Positions 31,656-43,974 of a DNA stretch of 64,000 nucleotides are shown in pieces. Origin of the DNA: Semisulcospira habei (taxonomy: Eukaryota; Mollusca; Gastropoda; Semisulcospiridae); the NCBI GenBank assembly GCA_036245525.1, contig BTPG01000003.1:187652533-187716532 (forward strand). Reading direction: 5' to 3'. A model generated the notes under the pieces. The model ran no database searches. It saw only the letters and a program-made list of their open reading frames with translations, and had not been told where the DNA came from. How positions within the stretch are numbered: position 1 is the first letter of the stretch; each line of letters starts with the position of its first letter. A program made the translations under genes and the position numbers.

Positions 31656-34600
31656 TCAGATCTTGTTAAAAATATTGCATTCTCTCAAAAAATTGAAGAT
31701 TTTGTCCGGGGGAACATCCCGGAACAAAACCTTCAAGGAGTCTGCTGTGAAGTGTTTATATCTGGTGTCAATTAGGTCAGCACAATACAGCAAAAAGTGT
31801 CGAACAGAAAACTGCTCATCGCAGGCAAAACACCATGGACGCTCATCCTGTTTAAGTAAGTAAGAGTGCGTAACATATGTGTGCCCGATGTGGAGCCGAG
31901 CAAGGACAGTCTCCTCACGGCGGCTGCCGCAGCGGAAAGGTAGACTGTCAGACAACTTAGGAAGAGCTTCATGAAGCTTGTTCCCTTCCTCTTTGTCCCA
32001 CTCGGACTGCCACTCGCGGGCTATGTACGCACTAATAACAGGTTTAAAATCACTATAGACAGTCTGTGTGTCAGGGACAGGGTCACTGCGTGCACTGTTG
32101 GCAGCAGAATCTGCGATTCTGTTGCCTTCGATGCCCACATGGCCTGGGACCCAAATAAAAATGATGTCATAATATTCCTTCATCAAGTCCGCGTAGAGCT
32201 CTCTAATCTGCACCAGCAGTGGATGGTCTGTTCCCGCGCCCTGAAGGGCCTGCAGGGCAGAAAGAGAGTCAGACAGAATCAGGAAGTTCCTTTCCCGAGA
32301 CTGATAGGCATGCTTGAGTGCTAGCAGAATGGCCTGCAGTTCTGCACTAAATACAGAGGAATGGTCAGGGAGACGGAGCTTAAATGGGCGTCTAGGATGG
32401 CGAGAGGACACTGCAGCCGCAGCCACTCTTCCATCCTCAGACTTGGACCCATCCGTATAAAGACGACAATAGCCAGGAAAAATTGAAAGGAGTTCATTGA
32501 GGCTCTGTTGGTATATGGCTGGTGGAGTACAATCCTTCTTGAGGGCAGTCAAGTCCAGCAAGATGTCAGGAACTGGTAGTAGCCAGGGTGGAGTGACGTG
32601 TTGCAGAGATTCCGAAACTTTGTCCAGGTCCACTCCGGCCGCCTGCAGATGAGGTCGGACACGGAAGGAAAGTGGACGGACAGCTCCCGGATGGGCATCG
32701 TAAATCTCTGCAAACGACGGGTTAAAAACACAATCATAGGCAGGATTTTCTGGATGGGCCTTCAGCTTCAGAACGTAGCTGAGCATGAGGCGGATGCGGC
32801 GGAGCCTGAGAGAAGGCTCCCCTGCCTCTGCATACAGACTAGGAACTGGAGATGTCCTGAAGGCTCCCAGACATATGCGCAGACCTTGATGGTGAATTGT
32901 GTTCAGACGCTGCAGAACAGACTTGGAAGCCGAGCCATATACCACAGAGCCGTAATCCAGTTTGGACCGAACAAGGGCCCGGTACAGTCGAAGTAAGACG
33001 ATGCGGTCTGCACCCCAGTCAGTACGACCAACGACACGAAGAATGTCGAGGGCCTTCCGACAAGAGGTTCTAAGGTAGTTAACATGGTTGCAGAAGGTCA
33101 ATCTTTTGTCAAAGATGACCCCCAAAAACTTAGCCTCTTCAGCCACCTTAATTGGCACTCCAGCAATGCTCAGGCTAGGTTCTGGAAAAAATTTCGTCTG
33201 GTTAGTAAAATGCACACAGACTGTCTTGGAGGGCGAGAATCTGAATCCATTGAGAGACACCCACCCCTGGATGCGATCAACGCACAGCTGCAAGCGCCTC
33301 TCAAGGGACGCAAGTCCTCGACCTCGTGCACACAAAGCAAAGTCGTCCACAAACAAAGAGCATTCAGAATCATCCTTGACGGCCTTTACAATGTTATTTA
33401 TTTTAATGCTAAATAAAACAGGAGATAGAATACTGCCCTGCGGGACACCCATCTCCTGTTCAAATGAGTCGGAGAGGGTGGAGCCCACACGGACATGGAA
33501 CGACCTGTTGGACAAAAAATTGTGAATAAAAACGGGCGATGCCCTTTAAAACCCATGTCCGACAAATCAGACATTATACCATGCTTCCAGGTAGTGTCAT
33601 ATGCCTTTTCAAGATCAAAGAAAATTGCATAGACATGCTGCTTGTTGACAAAAGCATCTCGGATAAAAGACTCAAAGCGGACTAGATGGTCAGTTGTACT
33701 ACGGAAGCGCCGGAAACCGCACTGGAGGTCTGTGATGAGACCCTGTGACTCAAGATGCCACACCAGTCGGGCGTTGACCAAGCGTTCCATAGTTTTACAT
33801 AAACATGATGTCAAAGCTATTGGCCGGTAGTTGCCCGGGTCGGAAGGATCCTTGCCCGGCTTGGGAATTGGCACAACCACAGCCTGGCGCCAAGATGGCG
33901 GAAAATGACCGGTTATCCAGATATGGTTAAAGGCCTTGAGAAGTACAAGGAGTGAATCCTCAGGCAGATGTGTTATGAGCTGATAATGGATGGTATCTAA
34001 TCCAGCAGCAGAGTCAGTACATTTCTGCATGGCTTGCTGCAATTCTGAAAACGTAAAAGGGGCATTATAGTCTTCCAAGTTATCCGATATAAAATCACAA
34101 GCACAAGATTCTCGCTTCTCCTTCTCTCTCTGGAAGAAAGGTGAATAATGCTCTGTTGAAGAATTATGGGCAATGGTGGAGGCAAGCAAATTGGCCACAG
34201 CCTTTTTATCTGTGACCAAACTGGCACCATCTCTAAGATGGCCGACAGAAGCCGAGCCACCCCTGCCCCTAATTCTTCGAACAGCCTTCCAGACTTTTTG
34301 GGACGGAGTCCTAGAAGATAAAGATGAGACGAAGCGTCTCCAGGAAGCACGGCGTTCACGTTTAAAAATATAACGGGCTTTCGCCCGCTGTCTTTTAAAG
34401 GTTAAAATATTTGCTTGCGACGGATTACGAAATGCACGTCGCTGAGCAGATTTGCGCATTGTTTGGGCCTTGCGGCACTCTTCATTGAACCATGGTACTC
34501 TCGGCTTCCGAGGGAGTGATGTGGAAGTTCTAGGGATGGTTTCACCTGCAACCTCCAACAAAATAGAAGTAAAACAAGAAACAGGTTCTTCAGCTGACAT

Positions 34601-35347
34601 GACCACCTCCTCTGTAAGACGAGACTGACAGAGAGAGGCAAACAGAGACCAGTTAGCTTTCTTGAGATTCCAGCGCCCCACCGGCGAATCCTCCTCACAG
34701 CTGACCGATGACAGGACTACTGGGAAGTGGTCACTACCACACAGGTCGTCGTGAACCTTCCAGTCAAAGTCCAGCATGAGAGAAGGATCACACACAGTGA
34801 GGTCTAGAACAGAACTAGATCCGGAACCTGAGTTAGAGTATGTAGGTGAGCCATCGTTAAAGACACATAGGTTAAGTTGAGAAAAAACATCTTCTAACAT
34901 CTGACCTCTGCCATCATAGTGGTCACTACCCCAAAGGTGAGCATGACCGTTAAAATCCCCCATGAGAATAAAGGGAGGGGGCAGTTGATCTACTAAGTGA
35001 AAAATATCATTGCTACAGACCCGCAGTGATGGTGGCAGGTAAATACTGCATATGGTTATGGTCTCTTTTAAGGTAACCCGAGCAGCGACAGCCTGAAGAC
35101 AGGTGTCGATGCTAACGGGGCTACATAAAATTTGGCTACTAATGAGAAGAGCCGCTCCACCCGAGCGCCTCTCCGAATCAGAGCCTTTATGTATAACATT
35201 AAAACCATTAAAAGACACAGGGTCAGAAGTCTTCAGGTAAGTCTCCTGAAGAGATATGACTGAGGGGTTATAGAACTTGACTAAAAGACGTAATTCCTCA
35301 AAATTAGCTCGAAAACCACGACAATTCCACTGAAGCAAAGAGTCCAT
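31656..35347 (-). pseudogene. LINE ORF2: APE endonuclease, reverse transcriptase, RNase H
   Basis: It starts MDSLLQWNCRGF (35347). Endonuclease motifs include ISLQETYL, LMGDFNGHAHLWG and the late GSDHFPVVL. RT shows YRPIALTSCLCKTMERL, FFDLEKAYDT (motif A), GVPQGSILSPVLF (motif B) and LFVDDFALCA (motif C, FVDD). RNase H has YTDGSK, FSAELQAILLAL, LSDSLSALQAL and WVPGHVGIEGNRIADSAA, the full acidic set. A cysteine-rich C-terminus follows (CFACDEQFSVRHFLLYC). Two frames overlap at 33398-33515, so there is a single frameshift between motifs A and B. The RNase H places it in the I superfamily. Confidence 0.93.
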
Positions 35348-35349
35348 GA

Positions 35350-36771
35350 TTAAGTCTGATCTGGGGGTAAGGAGTTTTTCCCCCCTTTTTCCTTTACCTT
35401 GGAAGGAGTTGAAGAAACAGAGGGGGGCCGGCTCCCGGGCCTCCTCTGGTTCTTCGGAGAGGAAGGGGGTGGAGCTGCCGCAGCATCAGCAACAACAACT
35501 TCCACTCCCTCCATCCGCTCCTCCAGTGCAGCATATTTGTTTTGAAGGGGCACATCTGTGTTCCCCTTCTGGGCCCGTGCGCACAGCGGTCCCATAGATT
35601 TCTTAGACTTCTGGTCCTGGGCAGCGTTCCTGCCGCTAGAGTTAGCGGCCTTAGAAGGCTGACCAGAGCCAGAAGCCTTTGGAGTTGACTGACTAACAGG
35701 TTTGGGTGGGGGCTGAGGCTTAGGGGCAACAGAAGGCGGCACAACCGGACCGGCAGTGTCCGCCTTCTGCGTTCCCTGGCTCCTTGTCACCACCGGAGGA
35801 GGGTTACTCTCCAGGGGCGAGATGAGCCGAGGCTCCGCCCCCAACCAAGAAGTTGGGGTCTGACATGAAAAGTCTTTGGTGGGGCGCTTGCCTGCCACCG
35901 CTGCACTAAAAGTATACACTGAGGTGTTAGAGGTTGGGGCAGCCGCAGCTGCACCAGGGCCTTCAACCAGTTTTTTGGCATCCAGAAAGGACAGCCCCTT
36001 CTCCACACGCACCTGCTGAATCTTGCACTCGGATATCCAACGAGGGCATTTCTTATCCGAAGCCATATGCGCCCCCTGGCAATTCACACACAGGTGCAGA
36101 CTCAGCAGAGTGTCCGGGCCTAGTGCAACGGGCGCATGAAGCCTCTGCCTGACGGCATGTATTCTGCCCATGGCCATACTTTTGGCACTTAAAGCACCGG
36201 AGGGGAAGAGGGACGTACTTTTTCACTCTCAGGGAGTAGTAACCTCCCCAGATGGTAGTAGGAGGGGTGGGGGTGCCAAACGTCAGGATGATGGTAGGAT
36301 CTCCCCACCACCTCGCTTGGAAGCGAAGCGCCTGACGCAAGTCACCCCCTGAGACTTAAGGTTCCTTACAAGTTCATCTTCTGACAGTTCTGCCAAAGCT
36401 TGATCTTTGATTACGCCTCTTGACGAATTCATAGTTTTGTGGGGTGTGACTTCCACAGGAGTGTCTCCGATGGAAGAGAGCCCCAGTAGCCCGCTGGAGT
36501 GTGCGGGAGTACGGCACTCCACCAGCAAGTCACCAGACCTGAGGCGCTGGGCGTCAGGCCTGCCAACACGGCTCCTGAGGGTCTCCCCCACCAGAAAAGG
36601 ATGCAGCTTGGTAACTGGTTTCTCCTTCACCTTGCTATGGACAATGAGGAAGCGAGGCCATACGGCCGACGCCTGAGGCGTCGCTTCCTCACAGTCTGAA
36701 TCACTGTCATGTGCAATGTCGGTGTCTATGCGCCGTTTCTGTGCTAGTTTTGGTTTTTTGGTTTTATCCAT
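35350..36771 (-). pseudogene. LINE ORF1: gag-like protein with CCHC zinc knuckles
   Basis: Three frames (36771-36283, 36340-36053, 36177-35350) must be joined by two frameshifts. In order they give a basic start (MDKTKKPKLAQKRR), a gag-like segment, then CFKCQKYGHGQNTC (C-x2-C-x4-H-x4-C), CARCTRPGHSAESAPVC and a third knuckle CVNCQGAHMASDKKC. A helix (LSFLDAKKLVEG) and a proline/serine-rich tail follow. This is the RNA-binding component of the retrotransposition particle. Its stop TAA is two bases before the ORF2 ATG (taatcatg), which suggests coupled reinitiation. Confidence 0.9.
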
Positions 36772-37446
36772 ATTATATTAGTAGAGATATTCATCCCCCG
36801 GGGGTCCCCGCCCGCCACCGAGCCCAACAAGGGAAAGTGCAACTGTCGGCGGGTCTCCAGCCGACGCACAATGGAGACTGCCCGAAAGATATACTCAAGG
36901 GGGTAAGCCCGATTGAACCGTTTGAGCCACCGCCTTCTATCACACCGTTGAATGCAGGGGAATACTGGCGTAAAGCACCTAATCAGCAGCAGAAGCTATA
37001 GCATGGTGCTCCGTATAGCAACCCGCATGTCAACAGTGGGATAGGGCTCAACGTGACAAGAGCCGATTGACTAGGCCGGTACGACTAGCCTCCCGTTTAG
37101 GTAGAAGTCAAGGCCGAAGTGGAGTGTTGGCACCAGTGAGCCGCAGCCCAAAGGGAACCTCAGCCACCAGGATCCTCTTCTCCCCCGACACGGGTCTCCA
37201 AGCACGGCAAACACTTGGGATCCAAAGGACCAAAAAGTCACGAGTATTTTTAAGGACCAATCCAACATGGTACGACCTAGGTTAGCACAGCTCCTTAAAA
37301 ACCGGACCAGTGAAAAGGCTGAACAACATATCTGCTGACATCAAGTCCTAATCCTGGACAAAGATGGCACCCGTCCGCTAGCCCACTCAGTCAGGGACTG
37401 AGCGGACTACCCACCTACGCCACGTGGAGGCCGGTGCCGGGTAGGC
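36772..37446 (-). other. 5' leader of the Nimb-like LINE
   Basis: GC-rich, no ORF. I-type LINEs usually carry an internal promoter here. I see no motif that I can name with confidence. Confidence 0.55.
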
Positions 37447-37648
37447 CCAAAAGAAGGACATACACATCTGTGTATGTTCATAATTTTTAATCTATCCTTT
37501 ACCTAGCATGCATATGTCCCAGGTACCTTAGACTTACTTTATCTTATTTATTTAAATTATTTATTTATTTTGTTTGTTTGTTTTGTTTTGTTTGTTTGTA
37601 ATGTAGGTTTTGTACATACACATCAGCATACAGCTCAAGAACATACAC

Positions 37649-38031
37649 CATGGTGCCCCTGTGCATGTGGCCACCAGTACTATTCTGTCAGATCTGTCAC
37701 ACCCAGCCAATCATCTCTTCGAGCTTCTGCCCTCTGGCCGGCGGTTTCGTGCTTTTAAAGCCAGAACCTCTCGATTCAGATGCAATTTTTTTCAAGAAGC
37801 CGTCCTCAATACATCACCATGCACGGAACAACGTGATTCCATGATTTGTGACATATGACTGATTTGTGTTTAATATTGTGTTTATCTATCTTTTAGTGCT
37901 GTATATAGGATGATCGCCAACTAAGTGTATGACATGATGAATGCCCTACAAGTGAAGACATATTTTGCTGTCGCCATGCCACACAAAAATCCTTGTAACG
38001 TTTTACTTGGTGAATAAATGTCTTATGTCTT
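37649..38031 (+). mobile_element. 3' fragment of a CR1/L2-like LINE
   Basis: Flanked by atacac (37643-37648 and 38032-38037). It encodes HLFELLPSGRRFRAFK, then TSRFRCNFFQEAV, the typical C-terminal end of CR1/L2-like proteins. It ends gaataaatgtcttatgtctt, a 3' UTR with a short tandem tail. It belongs to a different LINE lineage from the Nimb-like element. Confidence 0.7.
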
Positions 38032-39276
38032 ATACACGTACATGGTAATAGGTGCAGTATCACTCGCTCCCAACCCCAATCCAGTTAGACACACAAAACC
38101 GCAGAACATCCACCAATGTACATCTGTGCATGATCATAATCTATACTTTACTTAGCATTCTTATGTCCCAGGTATCTTTGACTTACTTTATCTTATTTAT
38201 TTAACTGCCATGAGATGGCCGCAGTCTACCGCGCGGCGTTAAACCCAAATAACTATTTATTAAAATTATTAATTTATGTTTGTTTGTAATGAAGGTTTTG
38301 TACATACACAGTAATAGGTGCCATACCGCCCCACTTTCAACCCCAGCCCACATACAAAACCACAGAATACCCACAAAAGACATGCACAATTGTATACTGA
38401 TGGGCATTAGTGGACTGTAAAATCTATATATAGAGACTTCAGGTTAAGCAAGTGGCTTGTATTGACTGCCTGTATTTTAGCTGCCCACCTACAAATTTCA
38501 TGTGTCCAGTTAACCACACTGCACATGCAGCCATCAATTCTGTGAAAAGTACTGTTGGCCTCATGCACAGGGGCACCAAAACTTAGAGATAAGGCCACAC
38601 CTGATAACAATAACAGTACTAATAATAATATGCCTACTCAGCCACTAGTTCTGTAAACAGCACCTTTGTAAACAGTACCAGTGGCCAAATGCACACATAC
38701 ATCATGGATGTTGCTACCACTGATCACTTCAAACAATAGGCTGCCCAGTTCACATTTTGATACCGTGAACTAGCCTGCACATGCAGTCATCAGTTCTGTA
38801 AATAGTACTGGTGGCCACATGCACAGGGTCACCAAACTTAAAGGTGAGGCCAAAACTGCCACCTCAAACAAAACCAAACGCTACCTACACACACATATCA
38901 ATGATACAGTCAACCTCTGTGTGCGTTAGGGGGAACACGCATAAAGTATGTGACTGTAAATCTTACAGAGAAATGTCAAAACCAGTAAGAAGATAATGTA
39001 ACAGCAACAAGTACATGTATTTTGTAAACCACTCAAAACATGACAACTCATCGAGTCTAATGGTGTTATGAATGGGTGATGGAAACACTGAAAGAAATAG
39101 TACGTGTACATTATAAAGTATGTGCCTCCTTTCCCCCCCCCCCCCCCCCCCGCCCCCCTCCCATAACTAGCTGTTTATCATAAAACATAGATATCTCATT
39201 CATTTGATCACTTGACTGATTTATTAAATCATCTCTGTGTCACCTTTCTCCGTTTTCTTTCTCGTTTTAATCCCAA

Positions 39277-40430
39277 TATGTCAGTGCTAATGTCAGCTGC
39301 TAAGAATCCTTGCAGCGAACTGCAAATGTCTATATGCAGACAAACTGCAAATAACACAGCAGCAAAATAAGTTCCTCTTTTGTGCAGTAGGCTACTGCTA
39401 GCAAGATAGGGTTCAATTTTAAACAAAGCACTGCATGAACTTCCAAGCGTGTTCACATTGTGCTGTGTATTTTTTTTTTTCAGTGTGAAGTGTACTGTAC
39501 CATCAGTGATCACTGAGACTGCAAAATTGGCACTGGCAGTGATCGCACATCACAACATAGCTTGTCAGTGCAACTGATTAAAATAAATGTTACTGCTGCA
39601 TAAAATAATTAATCAAGTTCCGAAACTTTGCTCAGCCATGACAGTTAAAACCAAGTGGTGTGGCACTCTTTTTCTTTTACAGAATGCAGCATAGGTTTTG
39701 AAGATAGCGTTTGTGTTGTGGGTTACGTTTTGTTTTGGTGCTGTGTTGTCGAAATGAAACGGGCAAAGCGATGGTAAAGTGAATGGAAATAAACGTGACA
39801 AACCTTTATCAAGCCGTAAAAATGCACACAGCAACTCGACACGTTTGCTTTTTTTTTAAACAAACAAGCTTATGTAGAACAAATAAAAAACGAGCCCGTC
39901 GGCACACAGAAATTCACGTCCGCAGAGGTCGTGGCATCACGTGATGTTTTGATCACGTGATTTTGGGATACCTTATTGTTGCGAAACGATATTAATTTTG
40001 CGTTCAAGGCAAGCGTTTTCGTAATTGTTTCTTCTCTTAATATATCTAAGTGTGAAAATATTACTTTAAAAAATGAAATCCTTTTAAGTGACATATAGTG
40101 CATACTACCACTGAATACAGGAACAATGAGACCCGTGTAAACTACTGATCCCCTGTAAACATGGCCGCGAAGGTCCTGGTTTCGTCTGCAGCCATACTGG
40201 AAACAAAATGTGCTACAGAAAAATGTCTCCATCCTCCGGCGGTTTAAAACGAGTGCGCACTGCTTTTATTCATACTAGACTTCATTTTGATATACCCAAA
40301 CCTTTGTTACTCTCTAGAAAATCACTATCTCGTAAACGGCTGATCGTCTATGCGAAGGGCAGCTGCTAGACTATACAGTCACACGCAATTAAAGAAAGTA
40401 AGCCGATTACTGCATTATGTATTACACACG
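39277..40430. other. No gene seen
   Basis: AT-rich sequence with only short frames. It is not recognisably repeated in the window, though it may continue the inverted duplication beyond the window start. Confidence 0.4.
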
Positions 40431-40440
40431 TCCTTTACAC

Positions 40441-40548
40441 AGTGCGCAAAAGGCCATCGGGCCTAAGTCGACCGTATTGGGCCCGCGCACGACAGTGCGG
40501 CGCGAGCCCACTGCGGTCGACTTCGACCCGATGGCCTTTTGCGCACTG
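40441..40548. repeat. 108-bp GC-rich hairpin, family gcgcaaaaggcc
   Basis: agtgcgcaaaaggccatcgg, then gtcgaccg...gggcccgcgcac, pair with gtgcggcgcgagccc, cggtcgac and ccgatggccttttgcgcact around a gacagtgc centre. The stem is about 48 bp with few mismatches. Confidence 0.9.
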
Positions 40549-40678
40549 AGTAGCAGGTTTCGATCCTTCTGACTCTGGGCGAAACACATTCGCGTCATGT
40601 ATAAGTGCATGCACAATTCAATGTCAACAATCACAGAGATAGCATTTCATCTACAATTCCGATAACCAGCATGCGTTA

Positions 40679-40746
40679 ACCCCCTTGTCAATGTGCATGC
40701 TGGTACTGGTACTGTTCATACGGGTGGCTGCATGCACAAGGGGTTA
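40679..40746. repeat. TTAA-bounded hairpin (aacccccttgtcaatgtgcatg)
   Basis: ttaacccccttgtcaatgtgcatg pairs with catgcacaaggggttaa; the middle is less regular. TTAA lies at both ends. Confidence 0.75.
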
Positions 40747-41001
40747 AAGAACTATCACATTTTCAAACCGAAGCAAAACATGTCTGGGCAGATCTATATA
40801 ATTATGTGTTTGTGGTAAATGGACCGAGCTTCCCGTTAATCACTACTGTAAGTGTAAGCCTACACTGGTCGACTCCCTCGACCCGCTCCCGCCGATCGGC
40901 GGTAGAGATATTTAGGAAGACAACCAATGTGCTAATGGCGATGAGTCAGGCGCCCGTGCCACAATCTCGGACAGTGTATTTCACCTTTGTTCTAAACGGA
41001 C

Positions 41002-41085
41002 GAGCAAACGAAATGCGACTATTTTTGGAATCATCGGCAACACTGAAGTGTTTCCGATGATTAAAAAAATGTCGCATTTCTTTGC
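41002..41085. repeat. Hairpin, family gagcaaaagaaatg, copy 2
   Basis: gagcaaacgaaatgcgac and ggaatcatcgg pair with ccgatgattaaaaaaatg and gtcgcatttctttgctc. Partner of 6811-6894. Confidence 0.8.
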
Positions 41086-41370
41086 TCGTCAGTATATTTG
41101 ATTTGCATGCAACACAGTTTAAAACTCAATTATATCAAGCAAGTGGTGTGGGATATCGGTCAGGCTTGAGGCGCCCAGTGTAAGTGCTGTGCACAGGCTG
41201 AATCAACACACTCACTGCAGAGACCGGTCTTTAAATATTTTTTTCATACTGGCGCGAAGTTCAGTGAAGTGGTATGATGTTAGTGTGTTAGGGTCTACTA
41301 TTAGTAGTGTGGGTGTTTGGGTGCGTGTATGTGTGTCTGTGTGTGTATGTGTGTGTGTGTCCGTGTGTGT

Positions 41371-41483
<113 letters not shown>

Positions 41484-43195
41484 TGTGTGTGTCTGTGTCT
41501 ATGTCTGTGTCGGTGTTAGAGTGTGTGGGTGTGCGTGCGTGCGTGTGTGTATGCATATGGTGTGTGTGCCTGCGTGCGTGTGTGTATGTGTCTCGCATTG
41601 ACAACTAAACGCTAATTTTTCTTCTCTGTTTTCGGTTTTGTCCACATTGTTTACGTGAACTTGTTCTGAGAAAACCAGATATGCATAATAATAAACTAGT
41701 CTGCAAAATGCATACATTGTATATTTCTGCGCTCAGTTTCGTTTCCGACTGCATGCACGACTCCGTTCAGCTGAATACTATACTGGATGTTTTCGTACCA
41801 TACAAAATCACCACTATCTCAAGACGTGAAGTGACAGGTAAACAGGCCTGGTTTTTGTAATGCTTTCGAGACGTGCTGCATTCGGATAGGCGGCTTTATG
41901 CGGCCGGCTTTATGATACGCGGTTTTATCTCATTCTATCCCAGACACACCACAGCAAGATATGGATCGACCATGATAGTCCAAGGGTGATGCCAGAATAG
42001 CTTGGCGCCTATGGGCGCCAAGCTATTCTGGCATCACCCTTAAACTATCATGGTCGATCTGTGTCCTGCACTGCACTGCAGTCTTCAGAGGACAACGGCA
42101 AACTTTGGAGATTTCGGTCCTGGGGTACAAAAAGTTAAGCCAGCTTTATGCTGCGTATCCGAATGCAGCATGTCTCGAATGAGATACAGACCTTTGTAAA
42201 TGCAGTGCCAATGAATCATTGGACCAGAAAATGCGTTTATTTTGATTGTGTCATATAGTGAGGCAAGTGTCATATGAACAAGGGTTCACTAGTTACAGCA
42301 AAGGTGATGTACAGCATATACAGTATGTCCCTGTGTATGATAAGGACAGTAAGTCCATTTCTGTGAAAAGCAAGATTTCATCGTATTGCAATGAAAGTCT
42401 CGCTTTTCACGAAATGGACTTGCTGGCTTTCGTCTTCAAGGGCCAGATTTAAAATTTTAAAAAAAGTATCTTCGGTTATCGGTACGATAACCAGACCAGA
42501 GCAGAACAGACCAACCAAACAAACTGTGTGTCAGCGAAAGAAATCCAGAACTTGAAACGCATGGTGCAGACGAATACAGAATTTTCAAGTTCTGGATTTC
42601 TTTCGCTGCAGACATTGACACAATGTGCTTGGTTTGGTCTGCTCTGCTCTGCTCTGGTCTGTTTTAGTCTGGTCTGGATTGGTCTGGTTTTGGTTTGTTT
42701 TGGTTGCTTTGCTTTGCTTTGCTTAACATTTATTTGCTTTTATTTCTTGGCTGGTCAGTTGGTCGGCTGGTCGTTTATTTGCTCGTTTAATTGTTTCTTG
42801 GTTGTCTTATTGGTTGGTTGTTTGGTTGGTTGGTTTGCTGGCTGGCTGGTGGGTTGGTTGGTTGGTTGGTTGGTTGGTTGGTTGGTTGGTTGGTTGGTCG
42901 GTCGGTTGGTTGGTTGATTGGTTGGTTGGATGGATGGGTAGTTGGTTGGTTGGTTGGTTAGTTGTCTGTCTGGCTGGCTGGTTGTTTGGCTGGTAGTTTT
43001 GTTGTTGGTTGACTGAACTGTGAAATGGTTTGTTGTTTTACTGACAAGCCGCACAGGTGCTTGTTTGTTTAATCACGGGCACCTTACCTTCTTAGCATCG
43101 TAAGACATACTCAGTAAGCAAAAGGTCATCGACTTGGTACGTATTACTTATCTAGGCAATCATTGCATTCACAGGGTTAACCAGTCGTTGATGCG

Positions 43196-43369
43196 ATGTC
43201 CCGGTTTTTCATTGATTTGCCTGCAACAAGAAAGCTGGTTGTGGTCGGGGACGGGGCCTGCGGCAAGACTTGTCTTCTGGCAGTGTTCACGCGCCAGGAC
43301 TTTCCGCACGATACCATACCTACAGTGCACGAGAACTACGTCATGGAGATTGACGTGGACGGGCAAAAG
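43196..43369 (+). pseudogene. Orphan duplicate of Rho exon 1
   Basis: 58 codons, [18 protein letters not shown] with intact P-loop GDGACGKT and switch [14 protein letters not shown], ending ...DVDGQK before the same gttagt donor as 9402. No exon 2 or 3 follows anywhere in 43370-64000, because the duplication stopped inside the intron. The frame is open and switch I looks more conventional than in the complete gene. It could only produce a protein if spliced to exons outside this window. Confidence 0.85.
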
Positions 43370-43481
43370 GTTAGTTTTATCATATACTGGTTTGATCTGG
43401 TGTGCGCGGGTCCGTGCGGCCAGACACGATGCTAGACACAAGGTGCCCGTCAAGGTAACGTTGATGTAATATAATAATAAA

Positions 43482-43560
<79 letters not shown>

Positions 43561-43612
43561 GGAGACTTGTTAAGCGCTTATTATAAAAGTAGCACACACA
43601 CACAATCACACA

Positions 43613-43673
<61 letters not shown>

Positions 43674-43836
43674 GTATGTATATTAGTGTCATGGTTTCCA
43701 AGTCACGATCAGATTGTCCATGTTGTTAGAAGCGGCCCTGAAGTGTTTCTTTTCTTCTTTTTTTTTTTTATTCCCCCTCCCCCCTCAAACGCCTTTGTGT
43801 ATGGGCTGAAATCCTAAAAACAATTAAAACGAATCA

Positions 43837-43916
43837 TTAACTCATTCGAGATGTGCCGCCTCCGGATCACAGGCTTATGCCGCGTATCCCGAGTCGGCAC
43901 GTCTGGAATGACTTAA
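43837..43916. repeat. TTAA-bounded palindrome, full 80-bp version
   Basis: ttaactcattcgagatgtgccgcc and ggcacgtctggaatgacttaa around cttatgccgcg. It is orthologous to the collapsed 51-bp copy at 12030-12080. Confidence 0.82.
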
Positions 43917-43974
43917 TCTGTTTGCAAATATACCATTTATCGAGTGAAGCGTCACGCGCCCGGTACAAAGAAAC

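Larger units (their letters stand above)
31434..37446 (-). mobile_element. Nimb/I-type LINE, 6.0 kb, nearly full length
   Basis: Flanked by ccaaaagaagg at 31423-31433 and 37447-37457, an 11-bp target duplication inside a satellite unit. The minus strand begins gcctacccggcaccggcc and ends with gcgttaaacccaaataac then taactaactaa, the short tandem 3' tail expected for I-clade elements. It holds ORF1 and ORF2 with endonuclease, RT and RNase H. Frameshifts in both ORFs indicate a dead or recently dying copy. The 5' leader is 36772-37446. Confidence 0.92.
28741..39276 (-). repeat. Right arm of the large inverted duplication
   Basis: Reverse complement of 1-4705, expanded to 10.5 kb by insertions: a Nimb-like LINE (31434-37446), two short retroelements (30044-30410 and 30931-31318) and a LINE 3' fragment (37649-38031). 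The ~253-bp satellite anchor (cataatctatcctttact in this orientation) appears near 29910, 30548, 30738, 37480 and 38132. The outer limit is unknown because the left arm is cut by the window start. Confidence 0.85.

Noticed and set aside
42640..43010. GGTT array considered as a telomere-like or regulatory repeat
   Set aside because: Unit and strand composition do not match animal telomeres (TTAGGG), and it is shared by both duplication copies as ordinary simple sequence.
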